Source: an uncultured Eubacteriales bacterium (GTDB lineage: Bacteria; Bacillota; Clostridia; Oscillospirales; Acutalibacteraceae). Taken from it: 64,000 nucleotides of DNA. A program made the position numbers and the translations under genes. Below are positions 1-6,498 of the stretch, one piece after another. A model generated the notes under the pieces. The model made no database searches. It was not told the origin of the DNA and was given only the letters and a program-made list of their open reading frames with translations. The stretch spans positions 1 to 64,000 of the forward strand of contig ONLA01000014.1 in assembly GCA_900318495.1 (NCBI GenBank), given 5' to 3'. How positions within the stretch are numbered: the first letter of the stretch is position 1; each line of letters opens with the position of its first letter.

Positions 1-162
1 TTGATTGTGCGGACGTTTATAATTTGCCGTAAACCCGGTTGAAAAGCCGAAAGCGGCTGAGGGCAACGCGCAATGTCATTATTTTGTTTGGTACGCATTA
101 AAAATGTGAAATCCAATATATATAAAATAGCTTTCGACGGAAAGGAGTAAACGGAAACTATT

Positions 163-300
163 AGCGCCGGGACCGGAAGGTTGACGAGGATTGGCAGTTA
201 TCGAAAGATTCGGCGGATGCTGTCACGGCTTAAAGGTGAGTCGTTAAAGGGAGAAGAAAAAAGCAGAATCAACACTGTAACAAGGTTTCCCTTGTCACCC
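163..300 (+). ncRNA. glmS-type self-cleaving ribozyme leader
   Basis: The 5' leader of the nagB operon carries the conserved elements of the glmS ribozyme: the cleavage-site block AGCGCC (cleavage expected between A163 and G164), GACGAGG near 185, and the core TTATCGAAAGATTCGGCGG near 198-216 followed by GATGC. A P4-like hairpin, ACAAGG/CCCTTGT, lies near 280-297. In the family, glucosamine-6-phosphate acts as a cofactor for cleavage, and the cleaved mRNA is degraded, giving feedback repression. Here the next gene is a GlcN6P deaminase homologue, not the glutamine-dependent synthase GlmS. The 3' boundary is approximate. No confident promoter was found in 1-160; a TATAAA-like box lies at 121-126 without a convincing -35. 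Confidence 0.85.
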
Positions 301-346
301 TATAAGTTTTAAATGTTACCTATCTTAATATAAGGAGTAAATAATT

Positions 347-1138
347 ATGAGAGTTGTTATTCAGGACAATTACGATAAAATGTGTAAATGGGCGGCTAAC
401 TACATCGCTCAGAAAATCAAGAATCACAAAGAGGACCGTCCTTTTGTTCTCGGTCTTCCCACAGGTTCATCACCCATCGGCGTTTACAAGGAGCTCTACA
501 CCATGAACCAGGCAGGCGAGCTTTCTTTCGCTAACGTTGTTACCTTTAATATGGACGAATACCTCGGACTTCCTCACGAGCACGACCAGAGCTACTGGTA
601 TTTTATGCACGACAATTTCTTTGATCACCTTGTTGATATGAAGCCCGAAAACATCAATATCCTCAACGGTATGACTGACGATCCCGAAGGCGAATGCGCA
701 AGATATGAGGAGAAAATCGCTTCTTACGGCGGAATCGACCTCTTTATGGGCGGAATCGGCGTTGACGGTCACATCGCTTTCAACGAGCCGTTCACAAGCC
801 TTGCTTCACGCACAGGCGTAAGAAACCTTACAACCGACACAAGAATCGTTAACTCGCGCTTTTTCGGCAACGATCCCGAGGCGGTACCTGCCCGGGCTCT
901 TTCCGTAGGCGTCGGCACAGTAACCGATTCAAAGGAAGTCCTTATTCTTATCAACGGCCACAACAAGGCAAAGGCTCTTGCCGAAACAGTTGAGGGCGCT
1001 GTAAGCCACAAGTGGACCTGCTCCGCGCTTCAGATGCACAACGGCGCAATCATCGCCTGCGATGAGGCTGCCTGCGACGAGCTTACTGTCGGCGCTTACA
1101 AGTATTTCCTCGACATTGAGAAGAAGGAGAGACTTTAA
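347..1138 (+). CDS. nagB: Glucosamine-6-phosphate deaminase/isomerase (NagB), possibly biosynthetic
   Basis: NagB interconverts glucosamine-6-phosphate with fructose-6-phosphate plus ammonia in the cytosol. The 263-aa protein has the usual family length. Catalytic residues are in place: Asp70 in NMDEYLGL, then Asp140, His142 and Glu147 in GGIGVDGHIAFNEP. The start follows AAGGAGTAAATAATT. The stop codon overlaps the next ATG by one base (TAATG), and the following gene overlaps glmM in the same way, so the three genes should be translationally coupled. NagB is normally catabolic. Its position behind a GlcN6P-activated ribozyme and in front of glmM suggests that here it makes GlcN6P from Fru6P and ammonia; that direction is an inference. 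Confidence 0.93.
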   Translation: MRVVIQDNYDKMCKWAANYIAQKIKNHKEDRPFVLGLPTGSSPIGVYKELYTMNQAGELSFANVVTFNMDEYLGLPHEHDQSYWYFMHDNFFDHLVDMKPENINILNGMTDDPEGECARYEEKIASYGGIDLFMGGIGVDGHIAFNEPFTSLASRTGVRNLTTDTRIVNSRFFGNDPEAVPARALSVGVGTVTDSKEVLILINGHNKAKALAETVEGAVSHKWTCSALQMHNGAIIACDEAACDELTVGAYKYFLDIEKKERL

Positions 1139-1800
1139 TGTATACAATAAAAGATCTTTACGATCTCGACCATACACTTGCTAAGGATTACCTTTCACAG
1201 TTCACTTATCCGTGGGAGGCTTTAAAGGGAATCAAGGACTTTATCCTTGAGCTCGGTCCCACACTCGGCGACGATTACGAGGAGGTTTCCGAGAACGTTT
1301 GGGTTCACAAAACCGCAACTGTTTTCCCGTCGGCATATCTCGGCTCTCCCTGCATCATCGGTCCCAACACCGAAGTAAGACACGGCGCTTTTGTAAGAGG
1401 CTCGGCGCTTGTGGGCGCTGACTGCGTTGTAGGCAACTCGGTTGAGCTCAAGAACGTAATCCTTTTTGACCATGTTCAAACTCCGCACTACAATTATGTA
1501 GGCGACTCAATTTTGGGCTACTTTTCGCACATGGGCGCAGGCTCAATTACATCAAACGTAAAATCCGACAAAAAGCTTGTTGTTGTTCACAACGGCACCG
1601 AGCTTATTGAAACAGGAATCAAAAAATTCGGCGCAATGCTGGGCGATTATGTAGAGGTTGGCTGCAACGCTGTTTGCAATCCCGGCACAGTAATCGGCAG
1701 ACACGCAAGCGTTTATCCCACATCCTGCGTTCGCGGCGTAATTCCCGAGAACCACATCTTTAAAAACAGCGGCGTTGTAATTGAAAGGAAGGCTGACTGA
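1138..1800 (+). CDS. Left-handed beta-helix acyltransferase, GlmU C-domain-like
   Basis: This 220-aa protein is built of hexapeptide repeats of the left-handed beta-helix type. It resembles the acetyltransferase half of GlmU: compare HYNYVGDSILGYFSHMGAGS (residues about 121-140) with the GlmU segment containing HLSYIGD and GAGTITCN. There is no N-terminal uridylyltransferase domain; instead, about 60 residues of helical sequence precede the repeats. It sits between nagB and glmM, sharing one base with each neighbour, which points to N-acetylation of glucosamine-1-phosphate. The uridylyl step would need another protein. Such proteins are often annotated as UDP-GlcNAc pyrophosphorylase, but the nucleotidyltransferase fold is not visible here. 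The family assignment is firm; the exact substrate is inferred. Confidence 0.75.
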   Translation: MYTIKDLYDLDHTLAKDYLSQFTYPWEALKGIKDFILELGPTLGDDYEEVSENVWVHKTATVFPSAYLGSPCIIGPNTEVRHGAFVRGSALVGADCVVGNSVELKNVILFDHVQTPHYNYVGDSILGYFSHMGAGSITSNVKSDKKLVVVHNGTELIETGIKKFGAMLGDYVEVGCNAVCNPGTVIGRHASVYPTSCVRGVIPENHIFKNSGVVIERKAD

Positions 1801-3146
1801 TGGGAAAGTATTTCGGAACCGACGGCTTCAGAGGCGAAGCCAACAAGAATCTTACGTTTGAGCACGCGGTAAAAATCGGCCGTTTCCTCGGCTGGTACTA
1901 CGGCGCAAATCAGGGTAAAAAAGCAAAGGTTGTAATCGGCAAGGACACACGCCGTTCATCCTATATGTTTGAGTACGCGCTCTGCACAGGTCTTATGGCA
2001 AGCGGCGCGGACGCTTATATTATGCATGTAACCACAACTCCTTCGGTTGCGTACATCACAAGAATCGACGATTTTGACTGCGGTATTATGATTTCCGCTT
2101 CGCACAACCCGTTCTATGACAACGGCATTAAGCTGCTCAACGGCAAGGGCGAGAAGATGGAGGAGGAAACTCTTCTTAAGGTCGAGGATTACATCGACGA
2201 CAAGCTCGAAATTCCCGTTGCGCAAAGATGGGACATCGGCAGAACCGTTGACTATGTTGCCGGACGCAACCGTTATATCGGCTACCTTATCTCAATGAGC
2301 AAATACAGCTTCAAGGATATTAAGGTTGGTCTTGATGTAGCAAACGGCGCGGCTTGGCAGATTGCTAAGGGCGTGTTTGATGCTCTCGGCGCAAAGACCT
2401 ATGTAATCAACGACAATCCCGACGGCTACAACATCAACACCGACTGCGGTTCAACTCATATTGAGCATTTGCAGAAGTTTGTAGTTGACAAGGGACTCGA
2501 CGTTGGCTTCGCTTACGACGGCGACGCGGACCGCTGTCTTGCTGTTGACGAAAACGGCAAAGTTATCACAGGTGACCACATTATCTATATGTACGGCTGC
2601 TATATGAAGGAAAGAGGAAAGCTTCTCAACAACAAGGTTGTCGCTACAATTATGAGCAACTTCGGACTTTTCAAGGCTCTCGACAAGGCTGGCATCGAGT
2701 ACGATAAGACCAGCGTAGGCGACAAGTATGTTTACGAGAATATGGTTAAGACCGGCAACCGCATCGGCGGCGAGGAGTCAGGTCACATTATCTTCCAGAA
2801 GTACGCAACCACAGGCGACGGTATTCTTACATCGCTCAAGCTTATGGAAGTAATGCTTGCCAAGGAGAAGCCCATGAGCGAGCTTGCCGCTCCCATGGTT
2901 ATGTACCCCCAGGTTCTCAAGAACGTTAAGGTTAAGTCAAAGCCCGACGCGAAGAACGATCCCGATGTTCAGGCAGAGGTTGAAAAGGTTTCAGCCGAGC
3001 TTGGCGAAAACGGCAGAATCCTTCTCAGAGAGTCAGGCACCGAGCCTGTTATCCGCGTAATGGTTGAGGCAGGTAGCACCGAGGAGTGCGAAAAGTACGT
3101 TGATCAGGTTATCGACGTTATCCGCGCCAAAGGTCATATTATCTGA
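1800..3146 (+). CDS. glmM: Phosphoglucosamine mutase
   Basis: GlmM converts glucosamine-6-phosphate to glucosamine-1-phosphate, the second step towards UDP-GlcNAc for peptidoglycan. The 448-aa length matches the family. The N-terminus KYFGTDGFRGEAN is the family signature. The phosphoserine loop is ISASHNP with the active serine at about residue 101. The metal-binding loop is DGDADR at about residue 240, and the C-terminal phosphate-binding loop is RESGTEPVIRVM. It is the last gene of the ribozyme-led operon and its ATG overlaps the upstream TGA. A strong intrinsic terminator follows within 20 bases. Confidence 0.97.
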   Translation: MGKYFGTDGFRGEANKNLTFEHAVKIGRFLGWYYGANQGKKAKVVIGKDTRRSSYMFEYALCTGLMASGADAYIMHVTTTPSVAYITRIDDFDCGIMISASHNPFYDNGIKLLNGKGEKMEEETLLKVEDYIDDKLEIPVAQRWDIGRTVDYVAGRNRYIGYLISMSKYSFKDIKVGLDVANGAAWQIAKGVFDALGAKTYVINDNPDGYNINTDCGSTHIEHLQKFVVDKGLDVGFAYDGDADRCLAVDENGKVITGDHIIYMYGCYMKERGKLLNNKVVATIMSNFGLFKALDKAGIEYDKTSVGDKYVYENMVKTGNRIGGEESGHIIFQKYATTGDGILTSLKLMEVMLAKEKPMSELAAPMVMYPQVLKNVKVKSKPDAKNDPDVQAEVEKVSAELGENGRILLRESGTEPVIRVMVEAGSTEECEKYVDQVIDVIRAKGHII

Positions 3147-3165
3147 TTTTAAATAATACTTTTTA

Positions 3166-3190
3166 GGGAGACCGCTACGGTCTCCCTTTA
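3166..3190 (+). terminator. Intrinsic terminator after glmM
   Basis: Perfect 8-bp stem GGGAGACC / GGTCTCCC with a 5-nt loop, followed by TTTA. It closes the nagB-glmM operon. Confidence 0.8.
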
Positions 3191-3257
3191 CAATAATCTC
3201 TCCAAAATAATCTCCTAAAAACACGGAAGTCGAAAACGGCTTCCGTGTTTTACTGTA
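3191..3257 (+). repeat. Terminator cassette copy 1 (hairpin plus leader)
   Basis: A block CAATAATCTCTCCAAAATAA followed by a hairpin with arms AAAACACGGAAG and CTTCCGTGTTTT. The whole block, including the non-structured leader, recurs almost unchanged at 4564-4629, so it has been duplicated. The hairpin with T-run (3217-3251) should work as a terminator in either direction. Confidence 0.75.
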
Positions 3258-3290
3258 TGGAATTAATACTCTTATCAAATAAACGGTATA

Positions 3291-3352
3291 ATACTAATAC
3301 CTAATAAAATGCAGACAAGCTTTGCGGTCTGTTTTCTATCGGGAATTAGTAT
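3291..3352 (+). repeat. MITE-like element M1 (short, 62-bp form)
   Basis: Begins ATACTAATACCTAATAAAA and ends GGGAATTAGTAT, so it carries both terminal inverted repeats of the ATACTAAT element family with only a short middle containing TTTGCGGTCTGTTTTCTAT. It stops four bases before the stop codon of the PH-like gene. See the full element at 3859. Confidence 0.7.
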
Positions 3353-3355
3353 AAA

Positions 3356-3736
3356 TCAAAGAATATATCCTGCGATAATCTGACTCAGCTCTACGATATT
3401 GCTTCCGCCGGTGAATTCAAAATTAACCTTGCCCAAGCCGCTGAACCAAAGCACAAGCTCGCTGTCGATATCCATTACGCCTGAGGTTTCAACCGAAAAC
3501 GCAATGATTTTTGAGTAGGGCAGGCTTGTGAAGTCACGCTTTTTTCCGGTGACTCCCTGAACATTAACCGAAATAACGCGCTTGTTTGTGAAAATTACGC
3601 AGTCGCGAACACTTTTGTATGCCGAAAGAATATTTTCGCTGTGAATCAAAACCGGCGCGACAAGTTTTTCGCAATCTTCATTTTTGATTTGCCTGAGCTT
3701 TAGGTAAGCGCTGTTTTTAAAATCAATCATAAACAT
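3356..3736 (-). CDS. Small PH-like (bPH_1 type) cytoplasmic protein
   Basis: This is a 126-aa protein without signal peptide or membrane segment. Its layout resembles the bacterial PH-like proteins related to YokE: a short N-terminal helix, then strands including VIFTNKRVISVNVQG and SLPYSKIIAFSVE, and a closing segment with FSGLGKVNFEF. The phrase 'TNKRVI' followed by 'PYSKI.AFSVE' is typical of that fold. The molecular role of the family is not settled, so none is assigned. A purine-rich AAAGGAGT sits upstream of the start. It stands alone between a MITE-like repeat at its 3' end and a region with a second copy upstream. Confidence 0.7.
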   Translation of the reverse strand: MFMIDFKNSAYLKLRQIKNEDCEKLVAPVLIHSENILSAYKSVRDCVIFTNKRVISVNVQGVTGKKRDFTSLPYSKIIAFSVETSGVMDIDSELVLWFSGLGKVNFEFTGGSNIVELSQIIAGYIL

Positions 3737-3858
3737 ACTCCTTTGCGCTAATTTTTAACACCTTTAGTTTACTATTATTTGAAGTCCGCGTCAAGCGGAA
3801 TTTTTGGTGTCGTGGCATTTGACCCGGTATATGTCCGTATTGGGATGCCGAAGCTTTA

Positions 3859-3992
3859 ATACTAATACCTAATAAAAAGTAGCCAATCTTTGTGGTCTAT
3901 TTTCCGCAATACTGCGTTGTCGTCCTTGCAAGGCGCCAGCCTTGCCGCGTCCTTCGCCTTGTCTTGCGAAAAATATCCTCGCAAAATATAAG
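3859..3992 (+). repeat. MITE-like element M2
   Basis: Left terminal repeat ATACTAATACCTAATAAAAA, then a core containing the perfect hairpin GCAAGGC-GCCA-GCCTTGC, ending at CTCGCAAAATATAAG. The last part of the right inverted repeat is missing compared with copy M5. The rest of the 377-bp gap 3737-4113 holds the promoter region of the next gene, where GTCACAGTC is directly repeated at 4026 and 4051 around a TATACT box at 4042-4047. Confidence 0.75.
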
Positions 3993-4113
3993 ATTTAAAA
4001 ATGTCCCTGTTTTTGTCCCGGTTTTGTCACAGTCGGTCTGTTATACTATAGTCACAGTCAAGGGAACAAACCCAAACGACAAAAATTCAAATTAATATAA
4101 AGGGGAAATAAAA

Positions 4114-4542
4114 ATGAAAAAGAACAACATCAGAACAAGAGTAATAGGAACAGTACTTGCAACAATCTGCGCGCTTTCGGCAGGAGCGGCAATCACAGCG
4201 GTAAGCGCCAACGCCGCGACAGCGCCGGCAACTGTATCGGCAACCGCAAAGGCAAAGGCTTGCAGAATGACCTTCAAGGGCGGCACATCCTACGGTTATG
4301 ACTGGGATTACAAGGCAAGCAGCACAGCCGCTAAAATCAGCTGTACATATGATTTTAAGACAAAGACCTACACCTACAGAGCGGTCGGTCAGTACGCCGG
4401 AATTACAAACGCGATTATCAAATACGCTACACAGGACGGCAAGTGGCACAACGTTCCCGTTCGCTTCACAGTTGACAAGGGCTTAAACGTAACAGGCAAG
4501 CAGACAGGCAGGGAATACATTACAAACACAAGAAACGGTTAA
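4114..4542 (+). CDS. Small secreted protein of unknown function
   Basis: This 142-aa protein has a clear Sec signal: basic MKKNNIRTRV, a hydrophobic core, then an Ala-rich exit with likely cleavage near residue 34 (SANA-A). The mature part opens with a low-complexity Ala/Thr/Val stretch. It then has an aromatic, probably beta-rich domain with two cysteines (about 50 and 77) that could form a disulfide. The family was not recognised. The start is supported by AAAGGGGAAATAAAA. It is monocistronic, with a terminator within 60 bases. The GTCACAGTC direct repeat upstream may be a regulator site. Confidence 0.75.
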   Translation: MKKNNIRTRVIGTVLATICALSAGAAITAVSANAATAPATVSATAKAKACRMTFKGGTSYGYDWDYKASSTAAKISCTYDFKTKTYTYRAVGQYAGITNAIIKYATQDGKWHNVPVRFTVDKGLNVTGKQTGREYITNTRNG

Positions 4543-4563
4543 TATAACATCAATATACTTCTC

Positions 4564-4629
4564 CAATAATCTCTCCAAAATAATCTCCAAAAAAACACGG
4601 AAGTCATAAGGGCTTCCGTGTTTTACTGT
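4564..4629 (+). repeat. Terminator cassette copy 2
   Basis: Near-identical to 3191-3257, including the unstructured leader. The hairpin AACACGGAAG / CTTCCGTGTT with T-run spans about 4591-4625. It terminates the secreted-protein gene and lies tail-to-tail with the radical SAM gene, so it may serve both. Confidence 0.75.
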
Positions 4630-5613
4630 TTATTTAATGAGCGGACAGTCGGGATCGGGCAAATCATAGCGCCCGAACCGTGCGTAGGTTACGCATTTTG
4701 CTCCGCCGCGGCATTTGTCCGAGTATTTGCAGGCTTTGCATTTTTCGGGGATTTCAGCGCCGCGAAGCTCTTTCATAACAGGGCTTTCCCGGTAAAGCTC
4801 CAAAAGCGTGCTGTCACGGACGTTGCCGAGAGTAAGCGGCAGGCGGCGGCACGGCATAACCGTTCCGTCGGCGAGTACAATCAGCAGATTTTCGCCTGCC
4901 GAGCATCGGTAAATATTCTTGCGCCTGCAGGAGATAAACTGGAGCGAGCGTCCGCAAAACACCCTGCCCTGATGATTCAGCCTTGCGGCGGTTTTAATCA
5001 GGCTGTTAAACTCGGACTTTCCGAGCGTCAGTCCTTGTTCGTCCTCCGCGGCAGGAATAATAACCCTGTCAAACCAGAGCTTGTCCGCGCCCAAGCCCTC
5101 GCAAAACCGCGAGAGCTTTTTCAGCTCGCGGTAATTTCCGCTTTGGGCGGTAAATGAAACGCTGGTGAATATGCCTTGGCTTTTCAGCGCGTTGATTCCC
5201 CTCACCGCCTTGTCAAAGCTGCCTTTGCCACGAATTTCGTCGTGTGTGGCTTCGCAGCCGTCAAGGCTGATTTGAACGTAATCGACATGGCAGGCGCGCA
5301 AAAGCTTTGCCTCACGCACGCCGACGAGAGTTCCGTTTGTGAGCACTCCCGTTTTAATTCCGCGCCTTGACGCTTCCTTCAGCAGCTCATACAAATCAGG
5401 GTGGGTAAGAGGCTCGCCGCCCGTGACGTTGAGCTGACCGTTCATATTATACTCCCGTAAAACCTCAGAAAATTGGTCGAGCACGCGCCAAAGGTCGCCG
5501 CGGCTTTCAAAAGCACTGTAGTCTTCCTGATAGCAGTGCTTGCAGCGCAGATTACAGCGGTGGGTGATGTGCCATTGCAGCGTGAAAACTCCGTTGCGTA
5601 TTTGCTGTTCCAT
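4630..5613 (-). CDS. Radical SAM/SPASM peptide-modifying enzyme (candidate)
   Basis: This 327-aa protein begins with a radical SAM core: Cys20, Cys24 and Cys27 in HRCNLRCKHCYQ bind the SAM cluster, and GGEP is at 65-68. A C-terminal SPASM region follows with cysteines at about 220, 229, 237, 255, 292, 295, 301, 307 and 323, enough for auxiliary Fe-S clusters. SPASM enzymes commonly modify ribosomal peptides (thioether links, epimerisation) or mature enzymes. The start is 3 bases after the stop of a gene whose product ends in a Ser-Ser-Cys repeat, making that protein the obvious candidate substrate. This resembles known arrangements of radical SAM enzymes beside Cys-repeat peptides, but the chemistry is not predictable from sequence alone. 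Confidence 0.88.
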   Translation of the reverse strand: MEQQIRNGVFTLQWHITHRCNLRCKHCYQEDYSAFESRGDLWRVLDQFSEVLREYNMNGQLNVTGGEPLTHPDLYELLKEASRRGIKTGVLTNGTLVGVREAKLLRACHVDYVQISLDGCEATHDEIRGKGSFDKAVRGINALKSQGIFTSVSFTAQSGNYRELKKLSRFCEGLGADKLWFDRVIIPAAEDEQGLTLGKSEFNSLIKTAARLNHQGRVFCGRSLQFISCRRKNIYRCSAGENLLIVLADGTVMPCRRLPLTLGNVRDSTLLELYRESPVMKELRGAEIPEKCKACKYSDKCRGGAKCVTYARFGRYDLPDPDCPLIK

Positions 5614-5616
5614 GGC

Positions 5617-6498
5617 TTAGAACGACGAGCTTCCGCCGCTGCCGCAGCTTGAACAGCTGGAGCCGCTTGAACAACTTGAGCAGCTTGAGCAGCTGGAACA
5701 GCTCGATCCGCTTGAGCAGCTCGATCCGCTTGAGCAGCTTGAGCACGACCTGCCCGAGCTTACGTAAACAGGACGCGGCGGACGGTGAACGGTGGTTGAG
5801 CCGATATACTGAATACCCATAATTCCGTTAACCTTGCCCTTTGCCTTCATTCTCATTCCGCTGTAAGCAATTGCGTTTTTAACAAGCGGATTGCAGAGCG
5901 CTGAAAAAGCAACCGAAAGCACAATAATAATTCCGAGCATAGACGCAATTACAATATATCCCGCGATTTTAAGCGGTTCGGGAATTGTGCCGCCGTCAAG
6001 CTTGGTGAACATTTGCGAAAAGGCGTTTTTTGCGCAAAGGTAATATTGCTTGCCCGAGGCGTAGCTTTTGACGTTGTCTGTAATTGAACGCGCGACAGAA
6101 TCGTTGATTACGCTTTCAATGTCGCCGTAGCTTTGAATTGTCAGCTTTCTGACCTTTTCGTTCATATTAATCGCGAAAACGCTTCCGCTGTTCAAATCAA
6201 AAAGCTCTCTGCGCTTTATGCGTGTTTGGTCAATTTCATTGCCGGTGTATTCGTCCGTTGTCCAAAACGCGATGTTGCCGTATTGGGTAAGCGGCTTCAT
6301 ATCTTCCGCAAGATTCTTTTTTTCGTTGGCGGTCAGCAGGTTGATTTCGTCGATAATTACAACGCGGTAACTTGTTTCGGGGTTAATGTAATTTGTATCG
6401 GCGGAATTTTCGGCAAAGGCGGTAACCGCCGAGGCGCAAATCAGAACCGCCGCGCACATCAAAGCAGCAATAATTTTGGAAAATTTAGTTTTCATCAT
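5617..6498 (-). CDS. TPM-domain membrane protein with Ser-Ser-Cys triad tail
   Basis: This 293-aa protein has an N-terminal signal peptide (cleavage near AFAEN, residue 30) and an extracytoplasmic TPM-type domain (about 40-180, opening RVVIIDEINLLTANEKKNLA). One membrane segment follows at about 182-206, then a basic cytoplasmic stretch. The last 47 residues are almost pure Ser, Cys and Gly in strict three-residue periodicity (SSC or SSG), with nine cysteines spaced CX2C or CX5C. With the signal peptide removed, this topology leaves the tail in the cytoplasm, where the adjacent radical SAM enzyme could act on it. The start overlaps the end of the zinc-ribbon gene by 14 bases. The role of the tail is inferred only from context. 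Confidence 0.82.
   Translation of the reverse strand: MMKTKFSKIIAALMCAAVLICASAVTAFAENSADTNYINPETSYRVVIIDEINLLTANEKKNLAEDMKPLTQYGNIAFWTTDEYTGNEIDQTRIKRRELFDLNSGSVFAINMNEKVRKLTIQSYGDIESVINDSVARSITDNVKSYASGKQYYLCAKNAFSQMFTKLDGGTIPEPLKIAGYIVIASMLGIIIVLSVAFSALCNPLVKNAIAYSGMRMKAKGKVNGIMGIQYIGSTTVHRPPRPVYVSSGRSCSSCSSGSSCSSGSSCSSCSSCSSCSSGSSCSSCGSGGSSSF

Noticed and set aside
1..160. Possible riboswitch or promoter ahead of the glmS ribozyme
   Set aside because: A short AGCCG-AAAG-CGGCT hairpin and TATAAT/TATAAA boxes are present, but no -35 at proper spacing and no known riboswitch core could be matched; it may be the 3' end of an upstream gene outside the window.
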